A stretch of DNA of 64,000 nt from Vespula vulgaris (GCF_905475345.1 NC_066593.1:5981774-6045773), one strand, 5' to 3'. Positions 21,780-35,794 are shown, counted from the stretch's first letter. Numbers and translations are program-made. Notes: generated by a model from the sequence alone, not told the origin.

Positions 21780-24670
21780 ACGAACGTTTACCATTTAATA
21801 AAGATGTTAACACGTTGATGACATGTAAATGAAATCTAGGGAAGAGAACGGTCGGAAACATTTTTTGCATAATTAAAATTGATCGTGCGTAAACTATGTT
21901 ACAACGACAGTAATACATGTCTTATTTGTCACAGCTCAAAGCTCATCGCCGAGAGTACCAACGAGTTCCTCTATTCGTTCTATCCATTCTTCGAAAACAA
22001 TCTTCGTCCCTCTCCTCTCATAACCCCTTTTACTACCCTCGCAATTATTTTAATCATAGTGTGTCGTTATTAAAACGAAAAAAGTAACGAGCTTCGTCTA
22101 GATTTTTATTTCATCGTTCGTATATGTATTTAATTTAATACTAAAGGACTTCAATTTTTTACTCTTCTTTTTGTTGTTGCTATTCTTTTTCCTCCTTCTT
22201 TCCTCCTCTTCTTCCTTCTTCTTTCATTCAAAGAAACATTCTTTAATTAGAGTAGATGTTTTTGACGCCGTTGAAATACGTTCTCGGACGAACGAACAAA
22301 TACGATGATATTTTTTCTTTCTCATATTATGTCACGTTCATTGTGTTAAAAATGAGAAGATGAGAAACAACGAGAAAGAAATAAAAAGAAAAATGGGAAG
22401 AAACGTCGAGTTGGTTTATTGGTATTTTAATGTACAAGTCTGCGACCGCCCGCCCACCCCTCTTTACTTTTGGCTCACAAGCTCGTTCGCTCTCATTTTT
22501 CATGTTAATTCGCTCTTATATAGTTCCTCGCTTATCGTTCCTACTAGGAGACTAGTTAGCTTCTCGTTGAAGAGAATTGTAATCGGAATGGTTATACGAG
22601 TTTTATCGCGTTGTCCGTGATACAAGAAAGAAACTTTGCCTAAGGGCTATACACTTTTTATAGAGTAATAGAACCACGAAAAACTGCTGAAATTACTGTT
22701 GGTTACGTGTGTAGTTTACGAGCGTCCCGTTGCTTATTTTCTTGTTAAACAGTCAATGAAAATTTTTCGCTAGTACGTTGCATTCTATAGAGAGCAGAAG
22801 CGAGATAGAGAGAGAGAGAGAAATAGTAATCATGTTCACAAAGTAAATAAGAATCTATTTCATTTAAGATAATGCCAAAATTATGAGTTTCTCGTAATAC
22901 GATATATATACTTTTTTCGAGAAAACCTTTTATTCATTTGCTCGACTTACAAACTTGCTTTAATATCATAAAAATTAACAACGATCTATTGATTTTTATG
23001 AAAGGAAAAGTAAGTGTGATAAATGTATTGCTCCAAAATAGCGACATACGTATATATTTCATCTTCCCTGTTCACTTTCTAGTCACAGTATTTATCCGAT
23101 ATCTGTTTTTCATTTTATATTCTACATATATTCCATGAAATTAACTTTATGAAATAATTCAGAAAGTATCGAAGCGAAAGATCTCCCTTTTCTTTTTTTC
23201 TTTTTTCCCTTTTTTTTCTTCCAAAGAAAATCAACTTCTCTATCTTCCATCGCACATTTACAAAACCGTTTTTTACATTTCAACTTCGTATTAATTGACT
23301 CTTTCCCTTCCCGATTAAGGATTTTCAATTATCGACAGTAGATCGTCGTACTTGACTACGATAGTATCTCGATAAGTCGAAACGTACTTTCCAAGAGGCA
23401 CTTTACTATTTCCTTCGATTCTATCTTCCTTTAGTAGTAGCGGAAGCGGAAAACCAATACGTTCTCTATGGATTGATAGCTCTTTTAATCACTTAAAGGC
23501 AGACTTATTTTCCGATCGGTTCTCCGAGCTTTCTTCTCGGATTGTCACGCGAAAGTTAACGAAAGCGTCACCTTTTTTGTATTCTGTAACTTTGAAGAAA
23601 GCAAGAAGAAACATTCGTAGTTTCAGAGATTCAGAATAAATAAAAAAAAAAAAAAAAGTAATAATAAAAAGAAAGAAACGTCAATTCGATAATTAAATCG
23701 AACAATTTTCCAATAACATTGTTCTCGATTCGTATTTATTGTTAGAAATTATTCAACATGTTTCAATGAATGAATTCGTTCTGACGAGGATAAATTTTGT
23801 AAAATTCATGTTTACTGGTTACATACGAATGTATGTATCCAATAAGAATAGCTCAAATCTCTCTAAGAGAAACTGGAAAGAGGAAACGATATCGTTCAGT
23901 TTTATGCACGAAGACTCCGTATCGATAGACTATTGTCTCCGTTCAAGATCGAAATCTTTAATATACTCGCGTTCGGTGCATACCAAAGTCCTTATTCTAA
24001 AGAGTATTTGAATATGCGATCAAAAAATCGATATCACGAATTCGACCCGATGATTCGATGATCTCACGTAGCGAGCATCCTTTTAAATTTCATGTTATTC
24101 GATAATTGCGTTTCCTGCGTTTTTCGAAAGGAGTGAAACTCTTAACGTAATTTATATAACGATAATGAATCTTAATATTTAACAAACATTATAAATATTC
24201 AACGAAAATATTACGCGATTAAAAAATGTATTGACTCTTTAACCTCTCCTGATAAAATAAAATATATTTTGTAATAACCATAGAACGAACGATAAAATTC
24301 TTTTCATAGATTGACAAATACGTGGATAATATATATTCGTTATTATACTTATTCAGTGATTATTGTTTTAAATAACAAATTATATATATATACATAATGT
24401 CAAACAATTATCGTTATCAACCAATCGAAACGTATGAGAAATTTGTCAAAACGTATGAAGAATTCGCTTTATTTGATTTATATATATATATTTTTTTCCT
24501 TTTCTTTTTTTATCGTTCGAATGTATATCGGATATATGTGCATGTGCGTATTTTAGCCGTAAAATGGCCGTTGAGGAGAGAAAACTGTGTCGTAGGTTAT
24601 TTCAAGGCGTACCACGTAAAGTCCGCTTATAGCAATCCATTTTGCAAATGTTTTCCATTTATACAAACGT
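21780..24670. other. Long gene-free stretch
   Basis: AT-rich, with a KLF/SP-like C-rich box (CCGCCCGCCCACCCC) at about 22446-22460. A/T homopolymer-like runs lie at 23190-23222 and 23642-23656. A 90-codon frame at 23739-24011 (first ATG at 23766) gives a mixed peptide with no recognised motif. Nothing else coding-like was seen. Confidence 0.35.
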
Positions 24671-24730
24671 AGGAAAAAGAGAAAGAAAAAGAATAGAAAA
24701 AAGAAGAAGAAGAAGAAGAAGAAAAAGAGG
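24671..24730. repeat. (GAA)n purine tract
   Basis: A/G sequence ending in pure GAA repeats. Confidence 0.85.
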
Positions 24731-24979
24731 TATGCGGTAGTTTTCACGCTACAGCGAGTATAGTGAAAGAGCGTGAAAGTAGAACCGCAATAAATTCCAT
24801 GCTTTCAACGTAGAAAATATTAGGATGAATTCTCGTGAGAGGAGTGAAAGGGTTCTCTCTCCGATGATCGAAGAAAATTTTGACTGGCTCGAGCAGTTCA
24901 TTGTATCATCGCCATTTTCTTTATTACACTCGATCTACAACATGTCACGTGATATTTAGTTAATACGACAATATTTATT

Positions 24980-25170
24980 CTTGTTTTTTCTGTTCTCTTT
25001 TTCTTCTTCTTTTCCTCTTCTTTTTTCCTTTTCTTGTTCTCTTCTTCTGCATTATCTTCTTCTTTCTTTCTTTTTATTTTTCTTTCTTTTTCCTTTTTTG
25101 TAAAATTTACAACGTTTCCTTAGTTTCTCTCATTCTTTCTTTCTTTCTTTCTTTCTTCCTTTCTTTCTTC
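24980..25170. repeat. Polypyrimidine block with (TTTC)n
   Basis: An irregular T/C-rich block with perfect TTTC units at about 25134-25156. Confidence 0.85.
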
Positions 25171-25719
25171 CCATTTTATTATATATCCATGCTCCTTTCT
25201 TTAATCTTATCTTTCACGAAAGAGAAATTCACAATTCTCGAACGGTTTCCAATCGTTTCGATCGTCGATTTAAATGTGATTACATTGGATGAAGCAGCGA
25301 GAAGTTCGTGCCAAATAAGAAACGAAAGAATCGTGTGCACAAAATGAAAGCTATTTCGAGAATCGTTCGTGAAATTATCAACCGTGACGTTATCTCGTAA
25401 TATTTTTTCTTTTTCTTTTTTTATTAACCATCGAACGTTAAAATAATCGTTTCATGAATATCCGGAAATCGATCAATCGTGGTAATTAAAATGTGCAAAC
25501 AATGTAATTAAACAGAAAGAATTAAGAACGTAAAAGTTCTCTCGCGTTATTCCTTTCTTCGATTCTTCCTTCTTAATGAGAAATCTGCTTACTTAGAGAG
25601 AAAAAAATAATTAGAATTTGTTAAAACTATACGATTACACTGTTATTGATTATACGTCGATTTCTGCAGGGGTTTCGATCGAGTTTAATAGTGAATTAGA
25701 TACATAGTATAATACGCTT
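25171..25719. other. AT-rich stretch, no gene seen
   Basis: Unstructured AT-rich sequence. Confidence 0.4.
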
Positions 25720-25870
25720 ATTGACTAGTCCTTACCAACATTAACACTGCATACGAGCGAATTGCATTAATAATTCACGAGGGTAAACTTTACGCGCCGA
25801 CGAAGGCAAAGGCAACTCAGAAATGAAGCTTTACGAGATCGCAGATCTTCGATTAACTCAAACACGTCTC
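25720..25870. promoter_or_regulatory. Candidate regulatory block
   Basis: A compact repeat-free segment with ATTGCATTAATAATTC (an octamer/homeodomain-like motif) and CpG-rich neighbours. This is a motif-level inference. Confidence 0.15.
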
Positions 25871-27142
25871 ATTTGAAAAAGTAAAATTTTATATGGGGAA
25901 TTTAAAATATTTCACACTTTTATTAAAGGAAGTTTCAACATTTCATCAAGTCATTTATCGAATAAAATGCAATTAGGACGTTATAAGTTTCTTCATAATG
26001 TTCCAACATGACTGAAATTATATAAATATATTATATATATAATTATGGATATTTACGTGCCTCCGATTATTTATCTTTCCAATAATTTTCACGTGACGTT
26101 TCGTTTACGTGTAATATTACTATCGCGATATGTTAGCGATATATTCTGCAATCAATTTCAATGTAGTCTCATATACATTTCATACAATTTGTTTATATGA
26201 AATGGCTACAATAACGTATAATATTCAAAGGAAATTCAATATTTGCGAAGATATTTTTATGTATGTACGTATCTAAGAATACCTTTTGATTATCGGAAAA
26301 AGTATTTCAAATAGTATTAGAATCGACACGTGTGTACGTATGTATACTGCAAGAGAAGAAAAAAGAAAAGAGAAAAAGAAAAAAGAAAAAGCCAATAAGA
26401 AAAATGTTACAACGTGCCTGTTACAATATTAAGTAATTCTACCACCTCGAAAGTCTCCGGAGAAATACCTTTGCGACGAATTGTTTCGTGTAAATAACAG
26501 GAAGGAGGCTTTCTCTGAAACAAGGCAGGGACGATTGTAAATTTGGATTTAGAAATCACGTTGAAGTCACAAGTATTTTATTATCCTGACGAATAAGTAA
26601 ACATCTTGCGTGAAATGTTGAAACTTAATATATAAAAAGAAAAAGAAAATGAATTTTTCTAATATTTAATTTTATTCAATGGAATATTTTGTCCTATTTC
26701 CAAATTATTATTATATTATCATTTTATTGTTATGAAATATGAAAAAAGAAATAGAACGAACGTTCTAATCTATAATTTTATTGAGTTAGAATAATATTTC
26801 AAACTTCCTCAATATATTACAATATTATATAAAAATGTACTGAAAGATAAGACACAGTGGAATATAAGTTTTCTTTTTTTCTTCTCTTTTTTTTTTTTTT
26901 GAGAGAGAATAACTTATGTTTATTTTACCGTGTCGTTTCATCACATCCTTCTCTTTTCGTCCCTTTTTCACATGGATTACGTAAAAAAAGGGCTACGTAT
27001 TTTCATGCATTCGTAAGTCAAGGATCTTCTGTCAACCTACGTACGTTTTATATATATATATACATATATAAAAGAATACTCGTAGCAAGAGTATACGTTT
27101 ATATGTGTCATAGTTGGTTTATATAAGAATGAAAAATGATAG
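25871..27142. other. AT-rich stretch, no gene seen
   Basis: Very AT-rich. A T run lies at 26886-26900 and a TA patch at about 27050-27070. Confidence 0.4.
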
Positions 27143-27164
27143 CATTCGAAGTACACTTCGAATG
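27143..27164. repeat. 22-bp near-perfect palindrome
   Basis: CATTCGAAGT (27143-27152) and ACTTCGAATG (27155-27164) are perfect 10-bp inverted arms around the two bases AC. It could be a dimeric protein-binding site or a small cruciform. Confidence 0.6.
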
Positions 27165-28999
27165 ATGGACAAGGGATGTGAATATACCCTTAGAACGATT
27201 TACTTGACAATTGGAAAAAAGGCCAAACGTGACAAGGTACGATATTTGGGTCGGAATAATGTTTTTAAAGAAAATAGAATGTTGATGTATAAAGATAAAA
27301 GAGAAAAGAAACAAGATTTATCGCAACGTTAGTCGAACCTTGTAAAAAATCAAAACGTATAATTATATTAACGTTTATAATAAAAAATTAGAATTGCAAA
27401 AAAAGAAGTTAAAAGCAAAATTTTCTCTTCTCTTACTTTTTCTTTAAATACTTAATTTATAAATTAAAGGATTCTCATAGAATCTGATAAGGATCGAATC
27501 AATTGATTAATTCGAACGATCAACGAAATTCTATTTGATATTAATCTTATAGATTTGAAACATATATATGTATTTATTTATATATACAAAGTATATATAT
27601 AAAATATATAGATATACTTTTTTACTTACCTACTTATCTGTGTAACTTTGAATTCGGCCAAACACATTATTTTAAAATAATGGTGTCAAAGTCTTTGAGA
27701 TATATCTAGGTCGGTACCTAAGCTTGAAAACTTCTCAGAGACATAAACTTCCTAAAGTTCCGAACTAGTCGTAATGAACGTTCCCTGGCTGATGGAATTT
27801 CGAGAAGGTAAAACGTGATTGCGTTCGATCTTATAAAAAAGAAAGAATCCAAAGAAAGTATAGCAAAACGTAATAAAAAAGTAAAATCAAATTGAACTAG
27901 TTCGAACTTATGTAACATGTTGAATTATTTCAATTTTTTTACGATAATGTAAAATGATATTTGTATAACTAAGGAACGATCTTTAAAAGAGAACAATCTT
28001 TATTCGATCTTTTAAAAAAATTTAATACCAAAGCTTTATATAGCTTTCGACAGGATATAAAACGAAAAACGTATAAATTTCAAAAGCGTTGAAATTACGC
28101 GGGCCAATAAAATTCTTTCGAAAAAGTTGTATGTTTAGCTTTTAACATCAGAAGTAAATTTCAGACTCGTTCGGTTACACGAGCAAAAGTATTCGAAATT
28201 TAATACCATTAATACAATGCAATTTCATGATCAAATCAGGTACTTACATTTTCTAGCTGGTCATCGAACAAATGCACCATCGTAATTATGAATTTCAAAT
28301 TGTTGTGTTTTCACAATGCTTAATTATTTCTGTTTTATTCTCTCTTGTTTTTTTTTATTTTTTTATTATTCTTCTTTTTTCATTTTTTAAGTATATAATT
28401 CTTAGAACACAAATCGCGTGGGATTATACACTCTTTTGAGTTAAACTTTATATAATTCGTTTTACTATCCGGTCACATGCCAGTGTAAAACTCGTTGACA
28501 CAAATTTTTAACTTCGAGTATTACAAAGAAGTAAGTACGGTATGATAAATCACGTTGTACATGTTACTATTAAGAACTTTCAATTACCATAATGACATTT
28601 CAAAATCTCGTTACTATCCATTGACTAATTTTATACAACTGAATAAATATATACGTATTATAAAAGGTTTAATCTTTTTCCAGCGAGTGATAATATTGAC
28701 ATAGATAAAATTATCAATTATGAAAATATGATTGAATGTAATCGAACTAAAATACATATCGTATTGAAAAATTATCGATTATTTTTTAATATTAAATATT
28801 ATCGAAACGAATAAAAGAGAAAGAGATATACATATATACATACATATAAAGAACATATATAACGAGAATAAGTAATCTACATTGAATATCTGTTTAAAAC
28901 TCTGAAAGTGTAAAAGAAATGAAAGAGATAGACGGAGATAGAGAGGGAGAGAGAGAGAAGAAAATAATAACTGCGAAATTTAATCTGTCACTTCGATAC
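27165..28999. other. AT-rich stretch, no gene seen
   Basis: The frame 27114-27332 is basic and starts at TTG. TA/TG patches lie at 27560-27615 and 28828-28862, and a GA patch at 28940-28960. No recognised gene. Confidence 0.35.
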
Positions 29000-29290
29000 A
29001 AAAAGAATAACCTAAAGCCAAAGTAAATTACGTCGATCAAAGAACAAATGCAATTCCATCCTCAGACGTGTCTCGTTCGGTGAATGGCTTTGAGCATACA
29101 CCACCTTGTCACCAGCCTTTCTCTCTCCTTCACCCTGTTCTAACCTTTTACCTGCTCCATTAACGGAGGATGCATGCACAAAGAAATTCCTGCGAGTTAA
29201 TCGACTTCCTTAATATACTTGCCATAAAAGCCACGGACGTGAAATTTCATAATCACCTGAGCAATAAGGACGATCGTTCGATCGTTCTAC
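29000..29290. promoter_or_regulatory. Candidate regulatory block
   Basis: A mixed-composition segment with few simple repeats, with a TCACCTG E-box-like core at about 29254-29260 and the self-complementary CGATCGTTCGATCG at 29271-29284. A 79-codon ATG frame at 29170-29409 crosses it but shows no known motif. Confidence 0.2.
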
Positions 29291-30269
29291 TTGCATATGT
29301 GCATCTTACCTCCATATATATATATATAGAACACATAAATCAGTCACAGAAATATTCATTTTTGTCACTTTTTGATATCGAATTACTTTCTGAAATTTTC
29401 GAGATATAAAAAAAATTAAGCCTGTCGAATTTGAAATAAGCATATAGAATTATGTGTAATAAAATTGATTTTGCATTTTTCATTGTTATTAGGGGAAGTA
29501 TAAAATTTGTTCTTTTAATTCGTCAAATATTTCATGAAACACGCTAATTTTTATTTAATCGCTAATTTGAATTGCGCTTTGTCTGATTTAAAAATAATTG
29601 ATTCAGTTTTCAAAAGCGTTTGAAAGTTTTTCCTGGATATAACGTTTTATTCTATTTTGTACGGAATTATCATTGCTACTTGCTGATATTTCTCGAACTA
29701 TTGAATTACTTATTAAAGAACGAGTGATTAATAACATCAAAATGCATATTTTCGTCGTTTCCTTAACGTTTTTCAATATCGTTTGAAATTTTAACCGTCG
29801 TTCAGGGATTTGTTGAAAACAAAGAAGAAAATAAAGAAGGAGGAAGAAGAAAAGAAGATGAAAAAAAGAATGACGAGATCATCGGTCGGAAGAGAGACGG
29901 GCATATTCATCTGCTTCTGTATGGAGTAAAAAATGAAGGATAGAAAAGTTAATATCTTCTTTGGGATGGAGGATTAAATTCCATTCTGGCGAGATCAAGC
30001 GAGCCAACTCCGGTAGCAGTGGTTCTCTATCATACTTATAACTTGAAAAATAAAACAAAAGGAAAAAAAAAAACACCCACCCACGGAGTGCACACAAGAA
30101 CAAAAAAAGAAACAAAAAAAAAGGAAAGGTAAAGAAAAGAACAGAAAAAACACCGCTTTCGAGTACGAGAGCGGCGTAAAATGAGATGATGAAAAAATAT
30201 TTTTAAAAGGGGACACCGTTCCTCTTAGAGAAAATTCTCTGGAAGGGAAAAAAAAGGAAGTTGGTCGAT
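29291..30269. other. AT-rich stretch, no gene seen
   Basis: A/G-rich runs at 29822-29870 and 30050-30150 give spurious Phe-rich minus frames. Confidence 0.4.
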
Positions 30270-30551
30270 TTACTGGAAGTAACGCCCATTCTCGCTCGTT
30301 TTCAACATCGAATTTTGTCGACGATGTTCCGTCCGAATTGACGCAATTGACGTTGATGAAATCAACAGGCGTATTCGCGTTTCACCTTCCGCCGTTGGAA
30401 GGCCCGATGTCCCGAATCGTACGGTAACCTGGAATTCTATTTGCGAACAAACGTCACGCTCGCTAATAAACTCAAATTTACGGATCGAACGAACAATGCG
30501 CGTGCGCCCGCTACGAGAACGACGACACGTTTGGCAACGGCATAATTTCAA
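30270..30551 (-). other. CpG-rich, repeat-free block with an open minus frame
   Basis: This block has clearly higher CpG content and complexity than its AT-rich flanks. The minus strand is open for 93 codons and encodes an Arg/Ser/Thr-rich peptide with a CRCQTCRRSRSGR stretch near the N-terminus, but no family was recognised. Arg-rich frames are expected where CpG is common, so this may be regulatory DNA. Confidence 0.2.
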
Positions 30552-32222
30552 TTCCCAGCGTTACGAAGTTTCCCTGGTAAAATTGCTCTTCCATGCGCTC
30601 ATAAATACGTAAATATAATATATAGATATTTTCCTTTGAAAATATTTAATCCGATAAATTTTTAATAATGTTTAATTATGGATTATGCGGGAAATGATTT
30701 TTAAATAGAAGATGTTAAAATTATACATTATTCTATATATGTGTATATATATATGTGTGTATATATATGTGTGTGTAAATGCAGACACGGTACCGAAAGA
30801 CAATCTATAAAAATTTTCAAATATTTATCATCTTACAAAATCTTTTCAATGCAATTATATAAAATATTTTATCGCGTAAACCTATTATTTTTATGCATCT
30901 GTTAATCCTGATAATTTGAATAATAAACGATAAACTTTAAAATCGTAAATTCATCCCAATGTATTTCATAATGATAATACATTGTATTCTTTTATAAAAT
31001 TGTATGTTTTTATAAACATTACATAAATCCTTTTAATACTTGAGGAGATTCTCACGCTAATTCGAAATCATCTTTCAAATAAATGTACACGTTCGATAGA
31101 GGCGTAGCCAAGCATAAAGCGTATCAAAATATAGATACATAAAAATAAACAAGCAAGTTTGTTCGTTCGAATAGAGTGAACTGAGAGAAGAGATGCGAGG
31201 AGGAGCGGAAGAAAGATAGGAAGAGGAAGAGAGAGGGATGGGGGTGGAGAAAGGGGAAGAGACTCTCGTAAAGCAGCCTGTTCACAGGCCAGTGATCGCG
31301 TATAGATGAAGGAACGACTCGAATAACCGATGATAAAGTTACGGTTTCTACATAAGAATCGAATGCTAGTCGGAAACGTGTTGAACGTATGAAATTTTCT
31401 CGTTGATGAACTTACGTCTCTGGAATGTGAAATGAAAGAAACAAAGCGTGGAAATACTTTGGAGTATTCTTCGAATATTCACCGAACAGATAGAGTACCG
31501 AGTCTAATGAAATCTGTGTGATAGAAACTCGTATCGACCATTCTGACAACAAGTACAATATGATATATTTCTATTTATTCTTCTCTGTTTCTCACATTTT
31601 CTTTTTTCTTTCTCTCTTTAACTATTTTAAATCTTATTTTCGAAGGATCTAACATCTAGCTTGGATATACGAATTAAGCTCAATTCATCTATCCGCGTAT
31701 CGTCTGAACAGAACGGTATATATCCTTGAAAAATTTCACGAGCATCGCATCGAAGAAAATTTTCCCTTTGTTTATATCTGATTCGGTTATATCATATCGT
31801 CGACTTTCATTTTGCGCCTCGTACTCTTCGTTTCGCCTTTTTTTCTTCTTTTCCTTTCTTTCTTCTTTTTTCCTTCCTTTTTTTGTTTTTCGCAACTCCG
31901 CCGAAACAAAGAGAGAAAACGTTTTGTGAACGCAATGAGATAGAGAGATAACGTGCACGATATTCGTGTTCACAAAGGCATTCGAAATGGAATTTACCGA
32001 TCGGCATGGATATTTCACGATGTGGGTGGCTTGCGTCAAAGCGTGTTATACATATAAATATAGGAGCCAAGCGATATGCTTTAAAATTGTCAGAAGGAAA
32101 TATATGAATTGATGTTATACGTATATTATCAAATATGAAAGAGCAAATCATTGTCGTCGTTGTCTCGTAATCATCAACGGAAATGTAATAAACGAAGTGT
32201 ACGCGTTTAGGAGGCGTTTCCG
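30552..32222. other. Gene-free stretch
   Basis: An alternating TA/TG tract lies at about 30733-30776. An A/G-rich run lies at about 31185-31260. T/C-rich sequence at 31838-31890 generates antisense open frames of up to 116 codons that lack domains. Confidence 0.4.
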
Positions 32223-32285
32223 TCTCTCTCTCTCTCTCTCTCTCTCTTTCTATTTCTCTCTCTATCTCTCTCTCTCTCTCTCTCT
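32223..32285. repeat. (CT)n-rich tract
   Basis: CT runs separated by TTTCTATTT. Confidence 0.9.
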
Positions 32286-32413
32286 ACCAGCAAAATTTAT
32301 CTCTCTAGGATAATTCCATTATAGCCCATCGTCCAGCCTACAAAGTGTTATCGCGGTAAACACGTGCAGCGATTGATCAAGCGTTTATACTCAGCAACGG
32401 CCAGGTGAATTTA

Positions 32414-32451
32414 TTGGTAGGTGGGACTCTCGTTGCTCCGCTGCCTACCAA
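32414..32451. other. Small stem-loop
   Basis: TTGGTAGG (32414-32421) and CCTACCAA (32444-32451) are perfect 8-bp arms around a 22-base loop, extendable by G-U pairs. It is shorter than a typical microRNA precursor and no known mature microRNA was recognised. Confidence 0.35.
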
Positions 32452-34610
32452 CACCCCTTGTCATGCATCATCCCCCAATCTCCCCATTGATAAAAGCCCG
32501 GGAACGGCGTTGACCGATAGCACGACACGCTTTTCTTATCTCCGAGAGAATGAGAACGAATTGCTTCGTGGATCGTCCTCCCCTTTTGAACGACTGTTTG
32601 CTTTCCAACTTGAAGTATCATTCATATTTTATATTACAGTTTCTTCTTGTGGTTTTGAAACTATTCCAAAATGAAAAAAGAAATCAGATAGGATTAATCG
32701 TTCGTAATCGACGTCTATTATACAGATCGATATCTTTGAAAGTTTTCAATAATTCGGTGATCTCGAACTTCTTTTAAAGAATTCTCTTTTGGATTATATT
32801 GTTGAATTCTCTTTTGATAGGTATCATTGAATTATTGTAAGATATTACGTAGAAGAACGAAACGTGTCTGCGTATGCATATTTGTAAAGGTTTCTATTCT
32901 CTAATGATAAATTTCAAAATGAATAGATCCCTCGTCGAGCAAGGATACGGAAGACAGGTGAACTTTTTCCTCTGGTTTATTTATACTGCGTAGAACGCGG
33001 GAAGCAGACGGATATATAGAAGCGGAAATAGAGAGAATGTATTTACAGAGATGAAAAACATTCTAAATAAATGAAAAATTTTTTCGGTGAAAAATACGAT
33101 CCAACGTAGAGAGAGAAACGGAAAAAGAGAGAGAGAGAGAGAGAAACGTCACCTTCGCGTTTAAACGGCTTCGAAATTATAAACGTTATAACTTCAGTGT
33201 TGAATTTATTCGAGAAGCGAAATAAAATTTAAAGGTTTTGTGATGATAAGAAGGAAAGAATACGATAGATGAGTCAAAGTTTTTTCACCTAAGTGCTCAC
33301 GATTGTCATGCGATGTGAATTTAACCAGAATCCGTAGCCACGCGTTTACTGACTACCACAGATATATACACACACATGCACATATACAGCTGCATACAGA
33401 GAGAAACACGCACATTTATATATACATGTAAACATTGTATAGAGCACGAATGCGTCCGTCCGGTATCGTCGCAAAACGAAATCCTCCAAATAATGAGATT
33501 GCCGCGTAAGAGCCGAGTAAATATCATCCGTGTTTAGTGACTCGGCATGGAATCTCGTCGAAAGCTTGCCTATGTATCCAACGATTTTGCTGACGTAACG
33601 TAGGCAATGCCAAAAGTAATTTACGATTGCTTTTAATACGCTTTCCGTGAATAATACGGTATTCGCAGTGACGAGTGAGTATATACGATTAACTCAAACG
33701 TTAAACGAATTGTATCTACTTAAAAAAAGTTAATTATCTCGATCTCATTTTAATTAACATTTTCGGAGATACTCCAAGTTCATTATTTGGTTAACGTGAC
33801 TTCTGAACGAGCGAAGAATGGAAGATAAAAGAATAATCTTAAGCTTAAGTCACCAGATAAATGATGGGAATTGTACGAGTTAATTATAATTTGTAATATT
33901 TCCATTTGTCTGATGAAATTTTTATTTGGATAAAACGTTTCTAAGTTATTCTAATATGAACAGGATAATACGTAAAATATTTTGTTAATCTTTTCTTATA
34001 TAATATACGTTATAGTTCTCCTCATTTATCACTTTCATGATTTTAGGAAAGATTAATTAAGTAGCTAAGTTAGATAGGTTTTGATTGATTAAGTTACAGC
34101 TGTCAAAGTAAGAAAACTTTATGCATCATTGTATTAGAATAATATACTTATATACTTAATGTTTTATGAAATATGAATTACTTTTATATATATGTGTGCA
34201 TATATGCAAAGTATCAATAAAAGGATAGATTTATTAAAATATATTAAAAAAATTCTTAAAATAACGTATTCACTATTAACAAATCTTATCGAATACATAA
34301 TTACATTCTTATCGACATGAATTTTTCAAAAAATATACATTTATTATTTTAAAATATTAAAAGGACGATGAAATTTTAAAAGTAACCTACTAAAAAAATT
34401 AACCAACTATAGTACAACTTTTTTCTTTTATAAAATTACCAATAGACTATTGATTAAAATGGAGGATATATATTAATTTAAATTTATTTAAATATTAATA
34501 TAAATTTATAAAAGCAGATTTAAAATTTTATTTAATTAACGTTTTATAACAAAATACAAATTTTATATCGTTTTCTATCTGTTAATAAAATAACATAACA
34601 AAGATACTGA
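32452..34610. other. Gene-free stretch
   Basis: GA run at 33125-33145. CA/TA-rich patch at 33359-33425. 33540-33680 is repeat-free and more complex. 33680-34610 is extremely AT-rich. No credible frame. Confidence 0.4.
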
Positions 34611-34611
34611 T

Positions 34612-34631
34612 ATATACTATATATAGTATAT
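34612..34631. repeat. 20-bp perfect AT palindrome
   Basis: The sequence is its own reverse complement, centred on TATATA, with CTAT/ATAG flanks. It can extrude as a cruciform, but in AT-rich DNA such palindromes arise often. Confidence 0.6.
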
Positions 34632-35388
34632 TTAAAGAAAATTATATTTGTACATTTGAAAATAGTCTTTCGAAAAGAACACAGATTACATTGTAGATAT
34701 CATAACGAAGAAAGTAGATTTTGTATTTGTGTGTGTTTCTATGTATTATTGTATAAAATTGGAATGTTTCTCTTGGGTAGCAACCGCGATTCGTATCTCT
34801 CTCAATCTGCACGCGTTCATCGAGCTTGAAAATTTATGAGAATGTATAATCCAGAATAGTCAAAGCGATCGAAGAAGCGTGCATTCTTTATGGTCTCGAT
34901 CTATGAAAACATGAACCTGGCGAATTCAAAATTTATTGCCAAAGACGGGACATAGCAGAGAACTTTTATTCTGGATGGTCTCACGTTGAAACGTAAGAAT
35001 CGACTTTTTGATATTTATGACCGAGTTTCGACGTTTAACGGGATACAAACGTCTATTCTACGGATTTTCGAAGATCTTCAAAAATACAAAAAAAATATAT
35101 ACGAGAAATCATTTTCGTTTGTAACGATTCTTTCTCTTTTCTGATTATGAGTAGTTTTTCTTTCTGTGACGTAATAGGAACAAAGAAAAGAGAAGGATAA
35201 TCCTTCTTTTGATATCAAAGTTAATCTAATAATTTTCCATAGGAATGAGGATGGTAAAAAGATATTAGTTTCAATCTATGATAAGAGCTTTTTCTCTCGG
35301 ACAAAAATCAAAATTTTATCAAAAGTTTGCTCGGTGGAATATGTATAAGCTTTCCCTTCCCCTGAGTCATCGTGAACAGATACATACA
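34632..35388. other. AT-rich stretch, no gene seen
   Basis: Unstructured. Complexity is somewhat higher at 34790-35050. Confidence 0.4.
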
Positions 35389-35414
35389 TACGTACGTACG
35401 TACGTACGTACGTA
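35389..35414. repeat. (CGTA)6 self-complementary repeat
   Basis: Six CGTA units preceded by TA form a perfect 26-bp palindrome, flanked on the left by TACA units. Confidence 0.95.
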
Positions 35415-35741
35415 CATAAATATCTAGATCCATGCATACGTATAATATGTCGAGTAGTTTGTACTCTCGCGTTAGTAAATCCGCACGTAGATACATTTTA
35501 TCTCTTAGACACGATTCGCTACAAATGCATGAAAGCGTATACTTTAATGCCGTAAACGTGTTCTTTCTCTCGTTTACCTTATGCATTCTTAAACTCTGTC
35601 TGCTATTGGTCTTGCACGAAGCTATTTGTTTTTAAAGAATTTTCTTTCGATATTTGCTTGACGAATAATCGATAGATATTTCTTTTTATTTTCATACAAA
35701 TTTTATATTACACTCGTTAAATCTGATATTCGTGCAAAAAA

Positions 35742-35794
35742 TTAAAAGAGAAAAAAGAAAAAAGAGAAAGAAAGAAAGAAAGAAAGAAAGGAAG
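35742..35794. repeat. (GAAA)n purine tract
   Basis: A/G run with perfect GAAA units at about 35768-35790. Confidence 0.85.

Noticed and set aside
32414..32451. MicroRNA precursor at the TTGGTAGG hairpin
   Set aside because: The stem is only 8-11 bp and the arms match no microRNA sequence I know.
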